IMG/VR virus record: IMGVR_UViG_3300005264_000085
Location: 1 to 35,025 of that record
Length of the DNA stretch: 35,025 nt
Strand: one strand, 5' to 3'
Origin: a virus
In this document: piece by piece, positions 29,826-35,025 of the stretch
Position numbering within the stretch: position 1 is the stretch's first letter
Layout: every line of letters begins with the position of its first letter
Notes under the pieces: model-generated
What the model saw: only the letters and a program-made list of their open reading frames with translations
What the model was told of the DNA's origin: nothing
The model's database searches: none
Position numbers and translations under genes: made by a program

Positions 29826-30563
29826 ATGAATATAAATACTAAATTATTCCACACGAATACGGAACGTGTAAACATAAGATTAAACACCAATACAACCGAC
29901 ACATATAAAGTGTGTGTTGAGTTGGGAACAGATGATAATAATGTATCACATGTATTTGGTGGTATATTATGTTTCACTGAAACGTTTAATTTACAAGATT
30001 ATATAATCAATAATAATGTAGAAATACAAGGTAGAACATATCCAGTTAATAAATTCAATTTAGCTAAATTTAGAATTCAATATGGTTATATTGATAAGCA
30101 ACTTAGTTTATATGAATTACGTATTAATAAATTAGATAATATTAGTATGGGTTTTGATTCAATTGGTGTTATCAATTTTAATAATGGTTACATTGGTGTT
30201 GATGCTAAATCGTCATTTCATGGAAATTTTGAAATTGATGGTAATCAATATACACAAATTGAATATGGTAAAGATGAAGGTGATGATGGTATTATGGATT
30301 TTAGTGAGTTCATAAAACAAACTGATTTATCTGATAAAGATAAATATTTCAAATTAAAACAATACCAAACATATATTAGCAACAGTCTTTATGATGGCAT
30401 TTATAGACCATATTATGTAACTATTAGTGGAACAAATGATGATATGTATCAAAAATTCTTTTCTACTAAAGAACAGCTTGAAAACGAATTAGAATATTTA
30501 AAAATAGTTGAGCCGATTAATAGAGAAATTGACGTTATTAAACGAGATTATATAAATAGTTAA
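29826..30563 (+). CDS. Early hypothetical protein (245 aa)
   Basis: A 245-aa protein, mainly beta-type in the first 130 residues (VELGTDDNNVSHVFGGILCF, FAKFRIQYGYIDKQLSLYEL-like strands) and helical in the last 90 (STKEQLENELEYLKIVEP). First gene of an operon of three behind an early promoter. No recognisable motif; an early host-interacting protein is possible. Confidence 0.55.
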   Translation: MNINTKLFHTNTERVNIRLNTNTTDTYKVCVELGTDDNNVSHVFGGILCFTETFNLQDYIINNNVEIQGRTYPVNKFNLAKFRIQYGYIDKQLSLYELRINKLDNISMGFDSIGVINFNNGYIGVDAKSSFHGNFEIDGNQYTQIEYGKDEGDDGIMDFSEFIKQTDLSDKDKYFKLKQYQTYISNSLYDGIYRPYYVTISGTNDDMYQKFFSTKEQLENELEYLKIVEPINREIDVIKRDYINS

Positions 30564-30569
30564 AACATT

Positions 30570-30830
30570 ATGAATTATAAAATAGAATTCACACATAAAC
30601 AAGGATTAGCGGATTTCATTAAGAAATTTAAACAAGCTTATATCGAAGATGAAATTAAATTTAATGTTAGCTACAATGATACTAATATTATAGTAGATGA
30701 TGACTTCATTGTGTCGTGGTCAGAATATAAAATCCCTGAATTTGAGGATGTATTAAAACCATTTTTGGAATTAAATATTAGTAATGAAGGAATTGATGCC
30801 ACTTGTTTTATGTTGGATTTTTACAATTAA
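30570..30830 (+). CDS. Early hypothetical protein (86 aa)
   Basis: An acidic alpha/beta protein with a helical start (THKQGLADFIKKFKQAYIED) and acidic strands (NIIVDDDFIVSWSEYKIPEF). It is 6 nt after the previous gene and 10 nt before the next. No family recognised. Confidence 0.5.
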   Translation: MNYKIEFTHKQGLADFIKKFKQAYIEDEIKFNVSYNDTNIIVDDDFIVSWSEYKIPEFEDVLKPFLELNISNEGIDATCFMLDFYN

Positions 30831-30840
30831 AAATAAAAAA

Positions 30841-31176
30841 ATGAAATTAGTAAGTAATAAAACTGCAATATTAGCAGAACAAAAAAGATTTAATTATCAA
30901 TGTGATGATGTTGTAGTAATGGATGAAAAAAATAAGTTTTTAGATGTTAATCGACCAACACAATCAAAATTGCAAACGTGGCTTAGAAATGAACACGAAA
31001 TAATAGTTTTGGTAATACCAATTAACATATTAGTTGGTGGAATGAGATATTCAGTAGTTGTGCATAACCCACAATTTGAAACATTATTAGATGGTTTTAC
31101 TGTTTTTGAAAAATATGAAGATGCGTTAGAAGAAGGGTTGTATGAATCATTAAAATTAATTCGAGAATACATATAA
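30841..31176 (+). CDS. Phage-type hypothetical protein (111 aa)
   Basis: The start is taken at the ATG at 30841 after an A-rich leader; a longer version would overlap the previous gene. The pattern TQSKLQTWLRNEHEIIVLVI ... HNPQFETLLDGFTVFEKYED ... ALEEGLYESLKLI is one I recall from many small Bacteroidota-phage proteins (QxWLR-x-H and YE-x-ALE-x-GL). Function unknown. End of the three-gene early operon. Confidence 0.6.
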   Translation: MKLVSNKTAILAEQKRFNYQCDDVVVMDEKNKFLDVNRPTQSKLQTWLRNEHEIIVLVIPINILVGGMRYSVVVHNPQFETLLDGFTVFEKYEDALEEGLYESLKLIREYI

Positions 31177-31195
31177 ATAGTATTAATTCAACGCA

Positions 31196-31217
31196 GGTAG
31201 CATTATTTGCTGCTTTT
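31196..31217 (+). terminator. Weak hairpin with T tail (possible terminator)
   Basis: GGTAGCA (31196-31202) pairs with TGCTGCT (31208-31214) with two G-T pairs and a TTTT tail. It lies after the three-gene operon. The stem is weak, so low confidence. Confidence 0.3.
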
Positions 31218-31259
31218 GTAATATTGTTACTTAAACAATTATTGAAAGATGTTATTATG

Positions 31260-31291
31260 TTTGGTTAATTCAATTATTATGACTATTTTTG
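31260..31291 (+). promoter_or_regulatory. Host-type (Bacteroidota) early promoter
   Basis: TTTG (31260-31263), 20-nt spacer, TATTTTTG (31284-31291). It drives the gene at 31314 and probably the six-gene operon up to 34641. Confidence 0.7.
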
Positions 31292-31313
31292 TAAAATAAA
31301 TAAAACATATAAT

Positions 31314-32738
31314 ATGAAAATTAAGGACTTTGTTATAAAATATGATGTTACTATCAATGGTGATGAAGAATATTTAGATTATGATTTATTATTAGTAGCT
31401 GTTGTAGGCTCAGTATCGTATGGTACAAATACACCTACATCCGATATTGATTATAAAGGGATATTTATATCACCACACTCAAATTTAATGGGTTTAAACT
31501 CAAACTATATTCCTCAAATTAATTTTGAAAATAATGATATTGTATTTTATGAAATTGGTAGATTTATGGAATTATTGGCAATTAGTGATTTTGGTATGTT
31601 AGAACTCATACATGCTGATACTCACTTAATATATAGACATTCAATGTTAGATGAATTAATCAAAAATAGAAACAAATTTATCACTAAACAATGTAAAAAT
31701 CGTGTTGGTGGTTATGCAATTGGTCAGATTAATAAAGCAAAAGGTCAAGATAAATTTCAAAATTGGAATAAAAATAAAACCATAAGAAAGAGCCCATTAG
31801 ATTTTATTACTGTATATGAGGGTAAAACCAAGCAACCACTAACAACCTATCTATCAGAAAATAAAATAAATCAAAAAGATTGTGGATTAGTTCAAGTACC
31901 ACATACTTATGATAAATTAATTGATTTTATGACATACCATAACGAAGATAAAGGTAAATGGTATTCATTAAGTTTTCACATTAGTAAGTTATTACAAAGT
32001 TTAGCTAAATATGGTGTTATTAATTTAGATGCTACTCAGAACGCAGTTAACAATAAGCTATACCACATAGAAACGATTTTAACTACCATTAAAGCTAATA
32101 AAAATAACATTACATATAAACAAGTGAATGATTTAAGTAATGCCTATAAGCAGGTATTACAGCCTTTTTATAAAGCAAATAAAATAGATGATAAATATAA
32201 ATATTTAATGACTTATGCCTTGTTTTATGATAAAGAAGTAGTTGTTGGTAAATATAAAGGAATAGTCAAAGAATATGATGACGGAACATTTCCAAGTAAT
32301 GAATTAAGAATGAGTAATATATCAAAAACTGAACAATTTAAAAAGATTGTTAGTTATGATATGAATGCTTATTCAACACATTGTAAAGATTATGGTAATT
32401 ACCAAACATGGTTAAAAGAGAGAAATGAACAACGATGGGTAGATAATAACTCACATAAACAATTGTTGGACGGCAAAAATATGGGTCATTGTGTTAGGTT
32501 ATTAACAATAAGTAAAGAGATAGCACAAGGCAAAGGTTTGATTTTGCATAGACCAGATAGAGATTACTTATTAAGTATTAGGAGAGGTGAGGTTGATTTA
32601 CAAACTTTAATTGAAACAAGTAAAAAAGAAATTAAAGAAATTGACTTGCTATATAAAGACAGTAAAATCGCAGATGCAATTGATATAAATTATGTTAATG
32701 AATTATTAGTGAAAATTAGAAATAACTATTATATATAA
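31314..32738 (+). CDS. Large nucleotidyltransferase (Pol-beta superfamily)
   Basis: A 474-aa protein. VVGSVSYGTNTPTSDIDYKG (31-49) is the nucleotidyltransferase signature with G32-S33 and the acidic pair D44, D46. VGGYAIGQINKAKGQDKFQN (about 130-150) is a conserved helix of this phage-associated long form, and a helical C-terminal half follows. These predicted enzymes are common in large phages and in bacterial genomes; activity and target are not known. First gene of the last early operon. Confidence 0.75.
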   Translation: MKIKDFVIKYDVTINGDEEYLDYDLLLVAVVGSVSYGTNTPTSDIDYKGIFISPHSNLMGLNSNYIPQINFENNDIVFYEIGRFMELLAISDFGMLELIHADTHLIYRHSMLDELIKNRNKFITKQCKNRVGGYAIGQINKAKGQDKFQNWNKNKTIRKSPLDFITVYEGKTKQPLTTYLSENKINQKDCGLVQVPHTYDKLIDFMTYHNEDKGKWYSLSFHISKLLQSLAKYGVINLDATQNAVNNKLYHIETILTTIKANKNNITYKQVNDLSNAYKQVLQPFYKANKIDDKYKYLMTYALFYDKEVVVGKYKGIVKEYDDGTFPSNELRMSNISKTEQFKKIVSYDMNAYSTHCKDYGNYQTWLKERNEQRWVDNNSHKQLLDGKNMGHCVRLLTISKEIAQGKGLILHRPDRDYLLSIRRGEVDLQTLIETSKKEIKEIDLLYKDSKIADAIDINYVNELLVKIRNNYYI

Positions 32739-32741
32739 AAT

Positions 32742-33266
32742 ATGACAAAATCTGAATTTAAAACAACATTACAATCAGTAGGAAAATTCACTGGTAGTAG
32801 AAAATTTAAAGTAAATACACTTAATGGTGATTATGATTATATAATTAATCAAAAACATTTATCATTATTTAAAGAAATTATGTGGGATTATTATATGGGT
32901 TATAGTGACACAATATTTAGTACATATGCTTATTATATTGTTATGGACAACATTAAATATAATATAATAACTTATCCTGATAATTTTGATTTGTCGATTA
33001 TAGATGAAGTAAATGATGAAATAATGAAAAGTGATATTAATATACAAGATAAGGAAACACGAATAGCATTATTTGAACGGTTGGTTAAAACTAAATATGA
33101 AAAAAACATAATAACAAAGCCACCAATAGGTTTAACTCCAAAACACATAAAAGATACGGAACGTTTAACTGATATCTGTGATGCCATTGTTAGATATATT
33201 GATAAAAAAATGAAATTACCAATCGAATGGATTGAAGAATATAATGAATTAATATATAAAAACTAA
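32742..33266 (+). CDS. Nucleotidyltransferase-fold-like protein (possibly degenerate)
   Basis: A 174-aa protein with KFTGSRKFKVNTLNGDYDYI (15-34), which matches the G-S-x(10)-D-x-D pattern of nucleotidyltransferases (G18-S19, D30, D32). A third acidic residue in the following strand (YNIITYPDNFDLSII, about 70) is not clearly placed. It starts 3 nt after the previous gene. It may be a small active enzyme or an inactive partner. Confidence 0.55.
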   Translation: MTKSEFKTTLQSVGKFTGSRKFKVNTLNGDYDYIINQKHLSLFKEIMWDYYMGYSDTIFSTYAYYIVMDNIKYNIITYPDNFDLSIIDEVNDEIMKSDINIQDKETRIALFERLVKTKYEKNIITKPPIGLTPKHIKDTERLTDICDAIVRYIDKKMKLPIEWIEEYNELIYKN

Positions 33267-33279
33267 TACAAAATTTAAT

Positions 33280-33639
33280 ATGACAACAAACAAACAAACA
33301 CAATCAATAGTTAAAGTAGTATATAATAACATAGAAACTATTATTAACCCAACAAAAATAGCAACATCTGAATATAATGGTGTTACGGATATAGCTATAA
33401 CACTACCACCATCAGAATTAAATTTATTTAAAACAAAATTATACTTTAAGTCATTTGAACTCATTGTTTATCAAATAGAAGATAACATATTACTACAATA
33501 TATAGCAACATGTAATATTATGTCAGATTTAACTGGTGGTCAGTTCTACCTAAAATCAAAAGACTTTCAAGAGGTATATGACATAAAAGACGAAGAAGAA
33601 ATAAAAGATTTAATCGAAGTAACTTATTTAAGAAGATAA
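33280..33639 (+). CDS. Hypothetical protein (119 aa)
   Basis: A small alpha/beta protein (VVYNNIETIINPTKIATSEY, FKTKLYFKSFELIVYQIEDN) with an acidic end (YDIKDEEEIKDLIEV). It is in the early operon between two nucleotidyltransferase-type genes. No motif recognised. Confidence 0.5.
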   Translation: MTTNKQTQSIVKVVYNNIETIINPTKIATSEYNGVTDIAITLPPSELNLFKTKLYFKSFELIVYQIEDNILLQYIATCNIMSDLTGGQFYLKSKDFQEVYDIKDEEEIKDLIEVTYLRR

Positions 33640-33659
33640 AAATATAAAAATAAAAAACG

Positions 33660-34103
33660 ATGTTAAATAAAATTAAGTACATATATAATCTATTAAATTC
33701 TAATAATAATGTTATTATTGGTGGTAGTTATTCATTACTACTACATGGTTTAATTACACACGAAAAACCAAATGATATAGATTTAATCATTTATTCACCA
33801 ACACATGAACAAAAGAAATACTTAGAGTTTTTATCATTAATGACTATAAGTACACCGAAAAAAACAGAGTACGAAAGACGTAGTTATAAAATAAAGATAG
33901 ATGATATTTTAGTTGATATTCTAGTAAGTGAAGAAAAACTACCCGATAATTTACTATCTATTACTAAGTATGACACCACATTTAAAATACAAGATATTAA
34001 AGGTGTATTTAAAGCAAGGCAAGCATATAACAAGGTCAAAATTAGAAGAAAGGATGTTATAGCATCGAGCAAATTGAAAGAATTAAATTTTAATATATTT
34101 TAA
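33660..34103 (+). CDS. Small nucleotidyltransferase-like protein (MNT/AbiEii type)
   Basis: A 147-aa protein with VIIGGSYSLLLHGLITHEKP then NDIDLIIY (18-45): G22-S23 and acidic D39, D41, the minimal nucleotidyltransferase core, as in AbiEii/MNT-like enzymes. KIDDILVDILVSEEKLPDNL (about 85-104) gives a possible third acidic residue in IDDILVDI. The C-terminal helix region is short. It could modify tRNA or a protein, or be an anti-toxin-type protein; no partner toxin is identified. Confidence 0.65.
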   Translation: MLNKIKYIYNLLNSNNNVIIGGSYSLLLHGLITHEKPNDIDLIIYSPTHEQKKYLEFLSLMTISTPKKTEYERRSYKIKIDDILVDILVSEEKLPDNLLSITKYDTTFKIQDIKGVFKARQAYNKVKIRRKDVIASSKLKELNFNIF

Positions 34104-34104
34104 C

Positions 34105-34404
34105 ATGACACATAAATCATTTAGGAGAAAACTAGATTGGTTCAAAAGTAAGATGTCTCAAAATGATGAGTTTTGGGTGTTTTTTGGGTATTTAGATAAA
34201 AGTAATGAAGAACTATTAACACGTACCTTTAAATCGCTTAAACATCGTTATAAGCCTTATTTTAAGCGTAAAACTAAAGTAAAACTTGGTAGCTCTGAAT
34301 ATTTGTTGAGTTGGAGCTTTGAAACTGAATTTTATGATGTTGTGAATGAGAAATTAGCAAAACAATTAGTTTTTAGAGTTCAAAAAGGTTTAATGGTAAA
34401 TTAA
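34105..34404 (+). CDS. Small basic hypothetical protein (99 aa)
   Basis: A basic protein, MTHKSFRRKLDWFKSKMSQN, with many Arg, Lys and Phe and a YKPYFKRKTKVKLGSSEYLL segment. The start is 1 nt after the previous stop, so coupled. Composition suggests nucleic-acid binding; family unknown. Confidence 0.5.
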   Translation: MTHKSFRRKLDWFKSKMSQNDEFWVFFGYLDKSNEELLTRTFKSLKHRYKPYFKRKTKVKLGSSEYLLSWSFETEFYDVVNEKLAKQLVFRVQKGLMVN

Positions 34405-34440
34405 GAACATTGCACCGCTATCATATAAAATTATAAAAAT

Positions 34441-34641
34441 ATGAAAATATTTATATACGATAAAAAGTATGATGATATTATCAATTCAGCAATTAATAAT
34501 ACAACCGTAGTTTTTAAACATAAAGAACTTGATTTATATGTTGATTCATTAAAACAATGCATACCACTTTTTGAAATGACTTATACAGATTATAGAATAT
34601 ATGTATTAGAAAAAGGCATTAAGATTGCTATTCTATATTAA
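34441..34641 (+). CDS. Small hypothetical protein (66 aa)
   Basis: Reads MKIFIYDKKYDDIINSAINN then TTVVFKHKELDLYVDSLKQC and ends LEKGIKIAILY. A compact alpha/beta miniprotein, last gene of the early operon, followed by a terminator. No family recognised. Confidence 0.5.
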   Translation: MKIFIYDKKYDDIINSAINNTTVVFKHKELDLYVDSLKQCIPLFEMTYTDYRIYVLEKGIKIAILY

Positions 34642-34647
34642 AAGATA

Positions 34648-34679
34648 AAAGGAACAACTGATTAAATGGTTGTTCCTTT
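34648..34679. terminator. Bidirectional intrinsic terminator
   Basis: An 11-bp perfect stem AAAGGAACAAC / GTTGTTCCTTT with a 10-nt loop. It lies between the convergent genes ending at 34641 and 34694. Confidence 0.85.
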
Positions 34680-34693
34680 ATTATTAAAAAAAA

Positions 34694-34912
34694 TTAATAA
34701 TATGTTTTATCTTTAAACACATCTTTCAACCGTTGGTTTAATCCTTTGGTTGTGTTATAATTGGTGGAAAATTTATTACCATTTATTTTAAGTTTATAAT
34801 TCTTATAAAGATTTTCTAAACATTCGATTCCCCCATCACCAACCTCACCAGAAAAAAATGTTCTAGTGTTAATATTTGGAAATATTTCAATGTTACCTTT
34901 AAAAAAAACCAC
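34694..34912 (-). CDS. Small hypothetical protein (72 aa)
   Basis: The preferred start is GTG at 34912 (VVFFKGNIEIFPNINTRTFF and on); a TTG at 34921 is possible. A -7-like TATATTTG lies 6 nt upstream of the GTG, so the message may be leaderless. Sequence includes SGEVGDGGIECLENLYKNYK and ends LKDVFKDKTYY. No family recognised. The 25-bp repeat array begins directly upstream. Confidence 0.45.
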   Translation of the reverse strand: MVFFKGNIEIFPNINTRTFFSGEVGDGGIECLENLYKNYKLKINGNKFSTNYNTTKGLNQRLKDVFKDKTYY

Positions 34913-34922
34913 TATAAACAAA

Positions 34923-35025
34923 TATATTTATCATTTCATATTTAACATATATTTATCATTTCATATTTAACATATATTTATCATTTCATATTTAACATAT
35001 ATTTATCATTTCATATTTAACATAT
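34923..35025. repeat. 25-bp tandem repeat array, running off the window
   Basis: Four perfect direct copies of a 25-bp unit, TATATTTATCATTTCATATT then TAACA (starts at 34923, 34948, 34973, 34998), plus 3 bases of a fifth at the window end. The unit contains the core TATATTTAT of the putative phage promoter. It may mark an origin, a regulatory array for the gene at 34694, or a recombination or terminal region. Confidence 0.9.

Noticed and set aside
31146-31268. Open frame with a hydrophobic stretch (STQVALFAAFVILLLKQLL), as for a small membrane or holin-like peptide
   Set aside because: It has no ATG, GTG or TTG ahead of the hydrophobic part and it overlaps a promoter (-33 box at 31260). Weak hairpin and promoter signals explain the region better. 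A remnant cannot be excluded.
1-35025. tRNA genes, CRISPR arrays, insertion sequences
   Set aside because: No TpsiC-arm-like GGTTCAAATCC with a matching acceptor stem, no spaced repeats, and no transposase motifs were seen. A covariance-model scan could still find a divergent tRNA.

Overview
The window looks like part of the genome of a large, AT-rich tailed phage with a T4-like (myovirus) head module that infects a member of the Bacteroidota. Three things support this. There is a gp20-type portal protein in a dense run of small phage genes. Several genes are preceded by TTTG-N20-TAnnTTTG, the promoter form of the Bacteroidota primary sigma factor. Upstream of start codons the sequence is A-rich with no clear Shine-Dalgarno motif. 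I saw no tRNA, rRNA, CRISPR array or IS element.

Layout. (1) 1-8.6 kb, mostly plus strand: a late structural module with two structural-type proteins, an HD-domain protein of the (p)ppGpp hydrolase (SpoT/MESH1) type, a portal gene interrupted by an HNH-containing intein, and three further head-module proteins. A shared motif, TTATATTTATAAGTAAA, precedes three of these genes at a fixed distance and is probably a phage late promoter. (2) 8.6-11.9 kb: genes separated by strong bidirectional terminators, including a phage T5 A1-like metallophosphoesterase, a PD-(D/E)XK nuclease of resolvase type and a 5'-truncated gene remnant. (3) 11.4-28 kb, almost entirely minus strand: a long accessory and nucleic-acid-metabolism region. 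It holds many small unknown genes, a nucleotidyltransferase, an SNF2/SMARCAL1-like helicase, a NADAR (YbiA) protein, a 2H phosphoesterase, four DNA methyltransferases (one frameshifted), an ART-like gene, a stand-alone terminase-like ATPase domain with degenerate motifs, and a 527-aa protein with single-subunit (family A-like) polymerase motifs. (4) 28.3-34.6 kb, plus strand: an early-type region driven by host-like promoters, with unknown early proteins, a large nucleotidyltransferase and two smaller nucleotidyltransferase-fold proteins. (5) The right end is a 25-bp tandem repeat that runs off the window.

Functionally the window combines virion assembly (left) with host takeover, counter-defence and DNA processing (centre and right). 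NADAR, the 2H phosphoesterase, the methyltransferases, the ppGpp-hydrolase-like HD protein and the A1-like nuclease are all plausible tools against host defence or for host shut-off; these roles are inferred from family membership only. Several genes are broken by apparent one-base changes in A homopolymers or by an in-frame stop. These may be real decay, slippage or sequencing error.

The items I would look at first are the polymerase-like protein (26486-28069), the degenerate terminase domain beside it (25921-26466), the HD fusion next to the portal (2651-3805), and the pairing of NADAR with an ART-like gene family. All functions were assigned by reading motifs, with no database search.
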